A stretch of DNA of 29,715 bases from JAICND01 sp035281425 (GCA_035281425.1 DATEDX010000151.1:1-29715), one strand, 5' to 3'. Shown: positions 7,256-16,058, numbered from the stretch's first letter. Notes: generated from the letters alone by a model not told the origin. Numbers and translations: made by a program.

Positions 7256-8280
7256 CCCTGCACGAAAGAAGGGATCTCGACCGAGTCAACGGGGCGGCTG
7301 CCGAGGGCCCGGCTCCCTCGCTTGCGATCGAACCCGGCGGCGATCACCGTCACCCGCATCTCTTCGCCCATATTGTCATCGACGATGGCCCCGAAGATGA
7401 TCTCGGCGTCATCGTCGGCGTGGGAGGCCACGGTCTGGGCGGCCTTGGTGGCTTCGTGCAAGGTCATGTTGCCGGGACCGGCCACCGACAGCAGCACCCC
7501 CCGGGCACCTTCCATGGATGATTCGAGGAGCGGGCTGGAAATTGCCCGCGAGGCAGCCTGGGCGGCGCGATCGTCTCCGGTTCCACGGCCGATGCCCATG
7601 ACCGCCGTTCCGGCGTCGGACATCACCGTCTTCACGTCGGCGAAGTCGACGTTGATCAGTCCAGGGGTGGTGATGAGATCGGTGATTCCTTTAACCCCGT
7701 TCATGAGCACGTCGTCGGCCATCCGGAAGGTTTCCGTCATCGGCGCCTTGGGGTCGGCGACGTCGAGCAGGCGGTCGTTGGGGATGACGATCAGAGTGTC
7801 GACGGCTTCCCGCAACTCTTGGATGCCTTGCTCGGCGTGGACTGCCCGCCGCCTCCCCTCAAAGCCGAAGGGTCGGGTGACTACCCCTACCGTCAGCGCT
7901 CCCAGGCTGCGGGCCACTTCGGCCACCACCGGCGCTCCTCCGGTGCCGGTGCCGCCACCTTCTCCGGCGGTAATGAAGACCATATCGGCCCCTTTGAGGA
8001 CGTCCTCCAACTCGGCCCGGTGGGCGTCGGCGGCGGCCCGCCCCACTTCGGGGTTGGCTCCCGCTCCCAGGCCCCGGGTGATCTCCCGACCGATGTCGAG
8101 CTTGACGTCGGCATCGGACATCAAGAGCGCCTGGGCGTCGGTGTTCAAGGCCACGAACTCGACTCCTCGGATCCCGGCCTCGATCATCCGGTTGACGGCA
8201 TTAACGCCGCCTCCTCCGACTCCGATGACCTTGATGACGGCTAGATATCCGGTGGGTTGGGTAGCGGCACGGGCGTTCAT
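7252..8280 (-). CDS. ftsZ: Cell division GTPase FtsZ
   Basis: Tubulin-like GTPase that forms the Z-ring. About 342 residues from the ATG at 8280. Seen: V-I-G-V-G-G-G-G-V-N-A near the N-terminus, the tubulin signature G-G-G-T-G-T-G, N-T-D-A-Q-A-L, and the T7 loop N-V-D-F-A-D-V. The GTPase core closely resembles mycobacterial FtsZ. After the core (V-I-A-A-G-F) only about 16 basic residues remain before the C-terminal peptide V-E-I-P-S-F-V-Q-G, the binding site for SepF. Most actinobacterial FtsZs have linkers of tens of residues. In-frame alternative starts are ATG 8292 and GTG 8301; an AGGA lies 11 bases before 8280. Unlike most genes here it is preceded by a 110-base gap. Confidence 0.97.
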   Translation of the reverse strand: MNARAATQPTGYLAVIKVIGVGGGGVNAVNRMIEAGIRGVEFVALNTDAQALLMSDADVKLDIGREITRGLGAGANPEVGRAAADAHRAELEDVLKGADMVFITAGEGGGTGTGGAPVVAEVARSLGALTVGVVTRPFGFEGRRRAVHAEQGIQELREAVDTLIVIPNDRLLDVADPKAPMTETFRMADDVLMNGVKGITDLITTPGLINVDFADVKTVMSDAGTAVMGIGRGTGDDRAAQAASRAISSPLLESSMEGARGVLLSVAGPGNMTLHEATKAAQTVASHADDDAEIIFGAIVDDNMGEEMRVTVIAAGFDRKRGSRALGSRPVDSVEIPSFVQG

Positions 8281-8392
8281 GGTGGTTGGCATTCCTGACA
8301 CTCGGGGGAAGTGGATACCGAAAGGTGAAGTAGAGGTTTACAGGTTAGCCGCCCAGCTGGCAACCCCGCTACTTTAAGGTTCAACATAACCT
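8281..8392 (-). promoter_or_regulatory. ftsQ-ftsZ gap, possible ftsZ promoter/leader
   Basis: This is the longest gap in the cluster and the place where many bacteria have extra ftsZ promoters. Just after the ftsQ stop is a short dyad AAGGTT 8376-8381 / AACCTT 8388-8393. Reading on the minus strand, TTGCCA followed 17 bases later by TAAACC is a weak -35/-10 candidate (5/6 and 3/6 matches). I would not rely on these hexamers without 5' end data. Confidence 0.3.
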
Positions 8393-9148
8393 TTAGGGTT
8401 CTTCATTCTGGGTGTCGTCGCCCTGGTAGGTGAGGGCGGGTCGGGTGGGGGCAATGAGGTTGACCGTGGTCTCCTCGGAGAGACCCGAAGAGAAGAGGGC
8501 GAGGAGGGCGCGGGCCTTGGCCTCCATGTCCACGGGACGACCCAGACGGACCTCGACCCCAGCCACCTGCGCCCACAACTCTCCGGTTTGGACCCGGACC
8601 TCGATGGGGACGCCGGATTGAACCGAAAGCTCCGCCACGAAGGCGAGGGCCCCGATCAGTTCGGGAGATGGGCGGCTATCGACCTCGAGCTGGATCAGGG
8701 GCAGGGTTTGGTCCGGGGCGGGTGCCAGATCGATGACGGTTCCGTCTTCGGCTATCCGCGCCCACGAAGCCCCCCTCGGCGCCCATGCCACCGGGGGGCG
8801 CCTGACCAGGTAAACCTCGGCGGTTTGGGGCCAGCGCAGGACCACTTCGGCGCTTTCGATGCGGGGATCCTCCAACAGGGCAGTTTCCACCTCTCCGGTG
8901 CGGACTAGAACGATGGGCCGACCTTCCCGAAGGCCGGCTGCTTCGAGCACGGGTGCCACCTCCTCCGCTTCCATCCCCGTCACCTTTATTTCGGTCAAGG
9001 CCAGGTAGGGGGAGCGAGCCAGCCACACTGCGCCCCCCACCACCAGGGCGATCCCCAGTATCCAGATGATCCGGCTGAAGTGGGTGCGGGCGTGACTTTC
9101 CGCTACTTGCTGACGGCGGGCCGCCAGGCGGGGATCGATGTCAACCAT
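8393..9148 (-). CDS. ftsQ: Cell division protein FtsQ/DivIB
   Basis: A 251-residue bitopic membrane protein of the divisome. A basic cytoplasmic N-terminus (about 1-25) is followed by one membrane segment (about 26-43, W-I-L-G-I-A-L-V-V-G-G-A-V). The POTRA domain (about 50-120) contains L-T-E-I-K-V-T-G and R-W-P-Q-T-A-E-V-Y-L-V-R-R-P-P-V-A-W, and a FtsQ beta domain follows to the end. It bridges FtsZ-side proteins to FtsW/FtsI through FtsL/FtsB. Start: ATG at 9148, with AAGGA seven bases upstream, overlapping the murB stop by eight bases. The tail is acidic and short. No unusual feature seen. Confidence 0.92.
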   Translation of the reverse strand: MVDIDPRLAARRQQVAESHARTHFSRIIWILGIALVVGGAVWLARSPYLALTEIKVTGMEAEEVAPVLEAAGLREGRPIVLVRTGEVETALLEDPRIESAEVVLRWPQTAEVYLVRRPPVAWAPRGASWARIAEDGTVIDLAPAPDQTLPLIQLEVDSRPSPELIGALAFVAELSVQSGVPIEVRVQTGELWAQVAGVEVRLGRPVDMEAKARALLALFSSGLSEETTVNLIAPTRPALTYQGDDTQNEEP

Positions 9149-10052
9149 GGGAGGAGTCCTTGAAGTCGCCGACGAACTGGATCTCGGGCTGGAGCCGGAC
9201 TCCGGTGCGTTCCTCCACGATCCGGCCCACCTGTTTCACCAATCGGTACACGTCAATGGCCCTGGTCCCCGGCTGTGCCTCGAAGAAGTTGGCGTGTTTG
9301 GAGGAGACGGCGGCTCCCCCCACCGCCAGCCCCTTCAATCCCAAGGAGTCGATGATCCGTCCGGCGGCGTCTCCCGGCGGGTTCTTGAAGACGGAGCCGG
9401 CGTTGAGGGTGCCCCCCGGTTGGTGATGGCGGCGCCAGCGGGTTATCTCCCGCATCTTCTCCTCCCCCAACGCGGGATCACCCGGCTCCGTCACGAAGCT
9501 GGCTTGGGTAACGATTTGGGTGGGGAGAAGTGAGGTCGAGCGGTAGCTCATCGCCAGGTCGGTGGGGGCGGCGGTGGTCAACTGGCCTCCCCGGAGATCG
9601 AACACGTCGGCCTTCTCCAGCACATCTACCACCTCCCGGCCGAAGCAGCCGGCGTTTTGGCGGACGGCGCCGCCCACGGTGCCGGGAATGCCCACCATGA
9701 ACTCGAGACCGAGCCGTCCGGATTTGACCGCGGCCCGTGCCAGCTGGGGAAGGCTGGCCCCGCCCCCAGCGGTCACTCCCCCGTCGACGGTGATCCGGGC
9801 GAGGTCTCCGCCCAGACGGAGGACGAGGCCGCCAAATCCACCATCGGAGACCACAATGTTGCTTCCCCTCCCCACCACCAGCACCGGTAGCGGGTACTCG
9901 GCCATGGCTTCCGCCAGAGGCGTCAGGTCGTCGAGGCGCCCGACCCTTGCCAGGAAGTCAGCCCGACCGCCCAATTTGTAGGTGGTGAGCGGGGCGATGG
10001 CCGCGTCCGCCTCGACTCTTCCCTCCGCAACCAGCTGCTCCCAGCGGGTCAC
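9141..10052 (-). CDS. murB: UDP-N-acetylenolpyruvoylglucosamine reductase MurB
   Basis: FAD enzyme that reduces UDP-GlcNAc-enolpyruvate with NADPH to UDP-MurNAc. 303 residues, a usual length. FAD-binding motifs: T-T-Y-K-L-G-G-R near 23-30, G-R-G-S-N near 61-65 and G-I-P-G-T-V-G-G near 121-128. Catalytic residues fit the family: R171 in S-Y-R-S-T, S220 in N-A-G-S-V-F-K-N-P, and E290 in L-Q-P-E-I-Q-F. The start is a GTG overlapping the murC stop as GTGA. MurB after murC is seen in several phyla, but is not the arrangement in Mycobacterium, where murB is outside the cluster. Confidence 0.96.
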   Translation of the reverse strand: MTRWEQLVAEGRVEADAAIAPLTTYKLGGRADFLARVGRLDDLTPLAEAMAEYPLPVLVVGRGSNIVVSDGGFGGLVLRLGGDLARITVDGGVTAGGGASLPQLARAAVKSGRLGLEFMVGIPGTVGGAVRQNAGCFGREVVDVLEKADVFDLRGGQLTTAAPTDLAMSYRSTSLLPTQIVTQASFVTEPGDPALGEEKMREITRWRRHHQPGGTLNAGSVFKNPPGDAAGRIIDSLGLKGLAVGGAAVSSKHANFFEAQPGTRAIDVYRLVKQVGRIVEERTGVRLQPEIQFVGDFKDSSHG

Positions 10053-11446
10053 GGCCCACCCCGGCTGGCCAGGAGAGCAGCAATCTCGCCTGGCAGCAGC
10101 GTTATGTCCCCCGCCCCCATCGACAGCACCAGGTCACCTTCGGTTAGTTCGGAGCTGATCTCCCCCGCGATGTCCCCTCGATGGGCTACGTAGCGCACTT
10201 GGGCGCCGGCCCGGCGGGCCGCCGCCGCCACCAGCTCGCCGTTGACCCCAGGCAGCGGGCTCTCCCGTGAGGCGTAGACATCGGTCACCACGACTTGATC
10301 GGCGGCGGACAGAGCGGCGCCGAACTCCCGATAAAGAAGCTGGGTGCGGCTGTAGAGATGGGGTTGAAAAACTGCCCAGATCCGGCGGTACCCCCCGCTG
10401 CCGGCGGCCCGAAGGACCGCGGCCACTTCGGTGGGGTGGTGGGCGTAGTCGTCGATCAAAGTTACGCCGGCGACATGGCCCCGCAGCTCGTAGCGGCGGC
10501 GGACGCCCCCGAAGCCGGCCAGCCCCCGGGCGGCCACCGCCGGGTCGTGGCCCAGCTCGCCGAGAAGGGCCAAGGCCCCGGCGGCATTGAGAGCCACGTG
10601 GCGCCCCGGTCGGGGAACTTCGACCTGGATCTGCTCTTGCCGCGGTGTGTGGAGGACGAAGCGGACCCGCTTCGCTCCCTCTTCGAGCTGCGATAGCTGC
10701 CACTCCGCCTCGGCTGAGAACCCATAACCCCGGGCCCCGACCCGCTGGGCCACCCGAAGGGAGCCGGGATCGTCGAGGCAGCACACCACCGGTCCCTGCA
10801 CTCGCCGGGCCACCTCCACGAAAGTTTCCTCCATCTGGTCGGCGGTCTGGAAGTAGTCGAGGTGTTCGGGCTCGGCGTTGGTCACCTGGAGACCGCCGAG
10901 GCTGAGGAGCTCGAAAGTGCCGAAAGCCTCGTCGGCTTCCAACACCAGAGGATGGTCCTCTCCAAGGTGGGCATTGGTGCCGAGGTCGACCATCTCTCCT
11001 CCCACTAGAAAGGAAGGGTCGAGGCCCAGGGCACGCAAACCGAGGACGGCAAGGGCGGTGCTGGTGGTTTTGCCGTGGGTACCCGTGAAGCCGATGGTGG
11101 GAAGAGCGGCGGTGACCTCCCGCAGCAGCTGGGGCCGGCGCCAAACCGGAATCCCCGCCGCGGCGGCGGAAGTGAGCTCGGGGTCGGAGTCGGGAACCGC
11201 CGAAGATGCCACCACCAGCTCCACTCCCTCAAGCCGGTCGGGCTGGTGACCCGACCAGGTGGTCACGCCCAGGTCGGCCAGGGAGGCCAGCTCGATCGCC
11301 TCTCGCTGGTCGGAGCCGCTCACCGTCAATCCTGCTTGATGGGCCAGCTTGGCGAGGGCACTCATCCCCGCCCCGGCTACCCCCACCAGGTGGAGGCGGC
11401 GCACCCCCCCGGGTAGCCGGAGCGCCACCGCTCGAGTCTCATTCAT
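10049..11446 (-). CDS. murC: UDP-N-acetylmuramate--L-alanine ligase MurC
   Basis: Cytoplasmic ATP-dependent ligase adding L-Ala to UDP-MurNAc, the first peptide step. 465 residues with the three Mur ligase domains: UDP-binding Rossmann domain (G-V-A-G-A-G-M-S-A near 22-30), ATPase domain with P-loop G-T-H-G-K-T-T near 122-128, and C-terminal domain beginning near R-R-R-Y-E-L-R-G with D-D-Y-A-H-H-P-T-E. The G-T-H-G-K-T form and A-H-H-P-T are typical for MurC rather than MurD/E/F. The ATG overlaps the end of murG by eight bases. Confidence 0.97.
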   Translation of the reverse strand: MNETRAVALRLPGGVRRLHLVGVAGAGMSALAKLAHQAGLTVSGSDQREAIELASLADLGVTTWSGHQPDRLEGVELVVASSAVPDSDPELTSAAAAGIPVWRRPQLLREVTAALPTIGFTGTHGKTTSTALAVLGLRALGLDPSFLVGGEMVDLGTNAHLGEDHPLVLEADEAFGTFELLSLGGLQVTNAEPEHLDYFQTADQMEETFVEVARRVQGPVVCCLDDPGSLRVAQRVGARGYGFSAEAEWQLSQLEEGAKRVRFVLHTPRQEQIQVEVPRPGRHVALNAAGALALLGELGHDPAVAARGLAGFGGVRRRYELRGHVAGVTLIDDYAHHPTEVAAVLRAAGSGGYRRIWAVFQPHLYSRTQLLYREFGAALSAADQVVVTDVYASRESPLPGVNGELVAAAARRAGAQVRYVAHRGDIAGEISSELTEGDLVLSMGAGDITLLPGEIAALLASRGGP

Positions 11447-12515
11447 GGTTTTTGATCAGGATCTGGGCGATTTCCTGAGCGGCTTGGGGGCGAGCGAGCG
11501 ATCGGGCCGCTTCCCTCATCGCCTGGAGTTGGTGCGGGTTGGCGAGGAGCCCTTCGATCACCCCCGGCAACCGGGAGAGGTGTTTCTCCTCGATCACCTC
11601 GGCGGCACCCACTCGGGCCAGGGCAGCGGCATTGGCGTGTTGATGGCCGCCCGAACCGAATCCGCCGGGGACCAGTACCGCGGGAGTGGCGGTGGCGGTG
11701 AGCTCGGCCACCGCCCCGCCGGCCCGGGCCAGGACCAGATCTGAGGCGGCATAGAACCACTGCATCTCCCCTTCGAACTCCCGCACCCGCCAGCGGGGAT
11801 GAGCAACTGCCAGCGCTGCCAGCCTTGGACCCTCGGCCGTCCCGGTGAGCTGCAAGGTCTGGAATGTGGGGTGCGGTTGTGAGGTGATCATGTTGGTTAC
11901 GGCCCGATTGATGACCGCAGCCCCCAGGCTGCCACCGAATACCCCCAGCACCGGTATTTCAGGGTCGAGTTGGTAGCGGTCGAGAGCCGGGGAACGAAGG
12001 AGACCACGGTCGAATCGATCCAGGGGGGCACGCACCGGGTTCCCGGTGAAGAGACCCCGCGGCAGATGGGCCGTGCCGGCAAATGAGATGAACACCGCTT
12101 GCGCCCGCCGCTTGAGCAGGCGGTTGGCCAGCCCGGCGGCGGCGTTCTGCTCATGGAGGAAGAGGCGGGCGTGGGCGCGGCCGGCGGCCAGACCCGCCGG
12201 CACCGAGACGTAGCCGCCCATCCCCAGCACCACCTTTATTTGCCGGTGGCGGAGTTCACGGGCGATTTCGGTGGTCGCCGCCGCCACCACCCTTGGCAGC
12301 CTCAAGTTGGCGGGGGTCAGACTTCGCTGCAGCCCGGCCAGCTCTACGGATAGGAACGGAAACCCGGCCTGGGGGTAAACCGACTGCTCCAAGCGCCTCC
12401 CCCCTATATAGAGGATCTCCTCCCGCGCCACACCGTGGCTGACCAGCGCTTCTCCTACCGCCAGTCCGGGATAGACGTGTCCGCCGGTGCCGGCCGCGGC
12501 GATGGCGAAAGCCAT
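11439..12515 (-). CDS. murG: Undecaprenyl-diphospho-muramoylpentapeptide N-acetylglucosaminyltransferase MurG
   Basis: Peripheral membrane GT-B glycosyltransferase that adds GlcNAc to lipid I to make lipid II. 358 residues. Seen: the N-terminal acceptor loop A-G-T-G-G-H-V-Y-P-G (about 8-17), the second glycine-rich loop L-G-V-F-G-G-S-L-G-A, and the donor-binding A-R-A-G-G-A-V-A-E-L near the end of the second domain. Start: the ATG at 12515 shares one base with the TAA of ftsW (TAATG). The frame extends upstream to 12869, but that part is antisense-like and not MurG. C-terminus ends at K-N-H-E. Confidence 0.96.
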   Translation of the reverse strand: MAFAIAAAGTGGHVYPGLAVGEALVSHGVAREEILYIGGRRLEQSVYPQAGFPFLSVELAGLQRSLTPANLRLPRVVAAATTEIARELRHRQIKVVLGMGGYVSVPAGLAAGRAHARLFLHEQNAAAGLANRLLKRRAQAVFISFAGTAHLPRGLFTGNPVRAPLDRFDRGLLRSPALDRYQLDPEIPVLGVFGGSLGAAVINRAVTNMITSQPHPTFQTLQLTGTAEGPRLAALAVAHPRWRVREFEGEMQWFYAASDLVLARAGGAVAELTATATPAVLVPGGFGSGGHQHANAAALARVGAAEVIEEKHLSRLPGVIEGLLANPHQLQAMREAARSLARPQAAQEIAQILIKNHE

Positions 12516-13681
12516 TACGACCGGCTGGGGGTAACGCCGTGTTGGGCGATGTTGACCATCACCCCCACTGCCGCCAGTGAAACGATCATGGCGGTGGAAC
12601 CGTAACTGACGAAGGGGAGGACGATGCCGGTTATGGGAAGGACCCCCAGCACCCCACCGATGTTGACCAGGGCTTGGGCCGATAGCCATCCGGTAATTCC
12701 GGCGGCGATCATTCTTCCGAACTGGTCGGGGGCCCGGCTGGCTATCAACCACCCGACCAAGGCCAGGCAGAGGCACAACCCCAGTACCACCATCGCTCCC
12801 ACCAGCCCGGTCTCTTCTCCGATGATGGCGAAAATGAAGTCGGTGTGGGCGTTGGGGAGGTAGGACCATCGAGCCCGGCTGGCGCCCAGCCCCACCCCGA
12901 AGAGCCCACCGGTGCCGAGGGCGTAGTAACCCTGGATCAGCTGGTATCCGGTTCCCTGGGGATCAGCCCAGGGGTCGATGAAGCCTTCGATGCGGTCCAT
13001 CCGGTAACCCTCGACCAGGGCCAGGCCCAGCGCCGCCACCACCGCCAGGGCAGTCAGTCCGAGGATGAAGCGGAGCGGCGCCCGGGAGACCAGTGTCACC
13101 GCCAGACCGGCCACCCCGATGACGATGGTGGTCCCCAGGTCTTTCTCCATGATCACGAGCAGGGCGGTCAATCCCACGCAGAAGAGCACTGGGCCGAGGA
13201 AGTGTTTCCATTCGTGCAACTGGCGTGCCTTGCGCTCCAGCAGCACGGCCATGGTGAGGATGACGGCCAGCTTGGCGAACTCCGACGGTTGGACGGTGAG
13301 TGAGCCCAGAGCCAGCCAGCGCCTCGACCCCCCGTCTTCCAGTCCAATGAAGAGGACCAGAACCAGGGTGGTTAGGGTCACCCAGAAGAAGGGGATGGCC
13401 AGGCGCCGGTAATGGCGGTATTCGAGGCGGGACGCCGCCACCATGGCCACGATGCCGATGCCCAGTCCCAGCAACTGCCGCTTGAAGTAGTGGTACTGGT
13501 CGGAGGCCTTGGCCAGTCCACTGATCGATGAGGCCGACAGGGTGGCGCCCAACCCCATCACCACCAGTACTACCACCGTCACCAGGAGGATGGAGACGAT
13601 GCGGCCGTTGACGTGGGAGGTGATGGCTTTGCGTCGGGCGGCGGCGCGGACTTGGGCGATCGAGGTCACCTTGCTGGTCAT
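12515..13681 (-). CDS. ftsW: FtsW, SEDS-family peptidoglycan glycosyltransferase
   Basis: Polytopic membrane enzyme that polymerises lipid II at the septum together with FtsI. 388 residues with about ten hydrophobic segments, preceded by a basic cytoplasmic N-terminus of about 27 residues. Seen: Q-P-S-E-F-A-K-L-A (about 131-139), E-K-D-L-G-T-T (about 179-185), W-A-D-P-Q-G-T-G-Y-Q, and N-A-H-T-D-F-I-F (Asp about 281), the region of the proposed catalytic Asp of SEDS proteins. P-F-V-S-Y-G-S-T lies near the end. FtsW rather than RodA is inferred from its place between murD and murG. ATGA overlap with murD. Confidence 0.95.
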   Translation of the reverse strand: MTSKVTSIAQVRAAARRKAITSHVNGRIVSILLVTVVVLVVMGLGATLSASSISGLAKASDQYHYFKRQLLGLGIGIVAMVAASRLEYRHYRRLAIPFFWVTLTTLVLVLFIGLEDGGSRRWLALGSLTVQPSEFAKLAVILTMAVLLERKARQLHEWKHFLGPVLFCVGLTALLVIMEKDLGTTIVIGVAGLAVTLVSRAPLRFILGLTALAVVAALGLALVEGYRMDRIEGFIDPWADPQGTGYQLIQGYYALGTGGLFGVGLGASRARWSYLPNAHTDFIFAIIGEETGLVGAMVVLGLCLCLALVGWLIASRAPDQFGRMIAAGITGWLSAQALVNIGGVLGVLPITGIVLPFVSYGSTAMIVSLAAVGVMVNIAQHGVTPSRS

Positions 13682-14994
13682 GCTGCTCCTCCGGCGATGA
13701 GATGATTCACGGCGTTAATGAAAGCCTCACCTCGGGCGCGGTACGACTGGTAGAGGTCAAAGCTGGCGCAGCCCGGCGCCAGCAGCACGGTGTCGCCGGG
13801 GCGGGCCACCGCCACCGCAACCTCCACCGCCTCCTCCATGGAGGAGACTCGGGTGGCTTTCCCGGGAGCGGAGGCGGCAATCAGCGCCTCGGCGGCTTCT
13901 CCCAGGGCAACCAGGTGACGAACCCCCTCTGCCCGGGCCAGGGGGGTGACATCGAGACCCTTGCTGAGCCCGCCGGCGATGAGCACCACCGAGGGATAGG
14001 CGGCGATGGCAGCCAAGGCGGCATGGGGATTGGTGGCTTTGGAGTCGTCCACGAAGCTGATTCCCCGCCACATCCCCACCGGGGTGCGCCGGTGCGGTCC
14101 GGGCCGGAAACGGGTGCCGACGGCGGCGGTGGCGGCGGCGGTGGCGCCATGGCGGTGAGCGGCGGTGGCGGCGGCGGTGAAGTTGACCAGGTCGATGGGA
14201 TCGCTGCCGGCCAGCGTGGCCAGGGGGAGATCGAGCCCGGGAAGGTGGAGCAGGTCGCCCTCCGGCCCGAAGCCTCCCGGTGGTCGTCTTCGCCCTGATA
14301 CGGGGAAGAGGGTGGGAGGATCGCTCCGCTGGTGGAGGCGTTCCAGCACCGGTTGCAGACCAGGATCGTCGGCATCGTGGATCAGTACGTCGCTCGGGTC
14401 CTGCCAGCGGAAGATCTTCTCTTTGGCTGCGGTGTACGCCGCCAAGCTCGGATGCCAGTCGAGATGGTCGGGGGCCAAGTTGAGGAACACTCCGGTCGAG
14501 GGGTGGAACGACTCGGTGAGCTCCAACTGGAAACTGGAAGCCTCCACCACCACCACGTCGAAGGCCTCGCCTACCACCCCGGACAGAGCCGTGCCGATGT
14601 TGCCCGCCGCCACGGTGGAAAGTCCCGACTCGGCCAGGATGGCGGCGATGGCCTCGGTGACGGTGGTCTTGCCGTTGGTCCCGGTGACCGCCACTACCGG
14701 GACGGTAAGTTGGCGCCAAGCGAATTCGAGTTCGCTCCAAACTCGAAGGCCGGCTTCGAAGGAGTCGGTTATGGGGGCGCTGCGGAGGGGGAATCCGGGA
14801 CTGGCCACCACCAATTCGATCCCGTTGAGGAGTTCCGGTTCCCAGCGCCCGCTGATGAGGCCCACCCCGGAGGCGATGAGATCGGCACCCGTCTTGGGGT
14901 CGGCGTCGTAGACCGTTACTTGGTGTCCGAGCCGGCGGGCGAGCCGAGCGGCGGCCGTGCCCGATACTCCCGCCCCGAGAATCAGCGTCCTCAT
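13678..14994 (-). CDS. murD: UDP-N-acetylmuramoyl-L-alanine--D-glutamate ligase MurD
   Basis: ATP-dependent ligase adding D-Glu. 438 residues from the ATG at 14994: Rossmann UDP domain (L-I-L-G-A-G-V-S-G near 4-12), ATPase domain with G-T-N-G-K-T-T near 105-111, S-S-F-Q-L-E and L-N-L-A-P-D-H-L-D-W-H, and C-terminal domain with D-D-S-K-A-T-N-P and a final L-L-A-P-G-C-A-S-F-D. These combinations (S-F-Q-L-E, D-H-L-D-W-H, S-K-A-T-N) are typical of MurD. The open frame extends upstream to 15846, but that part is antisense-like shadow of mraY; the ATG at 14994 overlaps the mraY stop as ATGA. Confidence 0.96.
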   Translation of the reverse strand: MRTLILGAGVSGTAAARLARRLGHQVTVYDADPKTGADLIASGVGLISGRWEPELLNGIELVVASPGFPLRSAPITDSFEAGLRVWSELEFAWRQLTVPVVAVTGTNGKTTVTEAIAAILAESGLSTVAAGNIGTALSGVVGEAFDVVVVEASSFQLELTESFHPSTGVFLNLAPDHLDWHPSLAAYTAAKEKIFRWQDPSDVLIHDADDPGLQPVLERLHQRSDPPTLFPVSGRRRPPGGFGPEGDLLHLPGLDLPLATLAGSDPIDLVNFTAAATAAHRHGATAAATAAVGTRFRPGPHRRTPVGMWRGISFVDDSKATNPHAALAAIAAYPSVVLIAGGLSKGLDVTPLARAEGVRHLVALGEAAEALIAASAPGKATRVSSMEEAVEVAVAVARPGDTVLLAPGCASFDLYQSYRARGEAFINAVNHLIAGGAA

Positions 14995-16058
14995 TCCAGT
15001 ATCCCTTCCACCGCCAGGAAGTCGGCGTAGAAGAGGCCCAAGCCCAGCGCCACCCCGATCCCGGTAAGGATCCAGAAGCGGATCACCACCGTCGTCTCTG
15101 GCCATCCTGCCAAGTCGAAGTGGTAGTGGATGGGAGCCATACGAAAGATGCGTTTGCCGCTCAACCGGAAGCTGGCCACCTGCAGGATGACCGAGATGGT
15201 CTCGGCGACGTAGATCGCACCGAGGACGGCCAGGAGCAGGTGGGTGTTGGTGAGGATGGCCATGGCGGCGAGCAGCCCACCGATGGCTTGGGAGCCGACG
15301 TCGCCCATGAAGATCTGGGCGGGAGGGGCGTTCCACCAGAGGAAGCCGAGCAGGGCGCCGAACATGGCCGCCGCCACTACCGCCACCTCCAACGGGTCCA
15401 CCGAGGCGGGATAGACGGTACCGGAGGGAGGTGAGTAGCGGAACTGCCAGAAGGCGATGATGGTGTAGGCACCCACCACCAGGGCCGCGCTCCCCGCCGC
15501 TAACCCGTCCATGCCGTCGGAGAGGTTGACCCCGTTGGCGGCCCCGGTGAGGAGGAACAGCACCCAGACCACGAAGAAGATGCCGAGGTCGATGCCGAGG
15601 GGCCGGACGAAGGAGAGCTGGGTGCTGACCCCGGCCGCCGACGCTCCCCAGGCGAAGGTGCCGGCGATCAAGAGCTGCAGTCCGAACTTGGCTCGCTTGT
15701 TGAGGCCGAGGCTGCGTTTGCGGGCGAACTTGATGTAGTCGTCGAGAAAGCCGACCAGGCCCATTCCGGCCATGGCGAAGAGGGCCAGGGCCCCACCGGC
15801 GCCGAAGGGGCGAAGGCGAAACTCGAACCCGGTGGCGGGAGTCCACACTTGGAAGTGGGCGAGCAGGTACCCCAAGGCCGCCGCTCCCACCAGCACCAAA
15901 CCGCCCATGGTCGGGGTGCCGTGTTTATGGGCGTGCCCGGTTACCTCCTCCTGGATGAACTGTCCGATGGCCCGCCGGCGGAGGGCAGCAATGGTCCCGG
16001 GGAGGGAAAAGATCGAAAGCATTACCCCGGAGGCGGCGGCGATGAGGAGCAAAATCAC
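14991..16058 (-). CDS. mraY: Phospho-N-acetylmuramoyl-pentapeptide transferase MraY
   Basis: Integral membrane enzyme that moves phospho-MurNAc-pentapeptide to undecaprenyl phosphate, giving lipid I. 355 residues, about ten membrane segments. Seen: G-T-P-T-M-G-G (47-53), the Asp pair in F-L-D-D-Y-I-K-F (106-107), N-L-S-D-G-M-D-G-L-A (178-187), and M-G-D-V-G-S-Q-A-I-G-G (Asp 253) where M-G-D-T-G-S-L is more common. The loop usually reading P-I/L-H-H-H-F/Y is here P-I-H-Y-H-F (311-313). Starts with GTG overlapping the murE stop as GTGA, leaving no room for murF. Confidence 0.95.
   Translation of the reverse strand: MILLLIAAASGVMLSIFSLPGTIAALRRRAIGQFIQEEVTGHAHKHGTPTMGGLVLVGAAALGYLLAHFQVWTPATGFEFRLRPFGAGGALALFAMAGMGLVGFLDDYIKFARKRSLGLNKRAKFGLQLLIAGTFAWGASAAGVSTQLSFVRPLGIDLGIFFVVWVLFLLTGAANGVNLSDGMDGLAAGSAALVVGAYTIIAFWQFRYSPPSGTVYPASVDPLEVAVVAAAMFGALLGFLWWNAPPAQIFMGDVGSQAIGGLLAAMAILTNTHLLLAVLGAIYVAETISVILQVASFRLSGKRIFRMAPIHYHFDLAGWPETTVVIRFWILTGIGVALGLGLFYADFLAVEGILE

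Noticed and set aside
6689..8377. A long plus-strand frame opposite pgeF and ftsZ.
   Set aside because: Low-complexity Ser/Pro/Arg sequence complementary to well-conserved genes.
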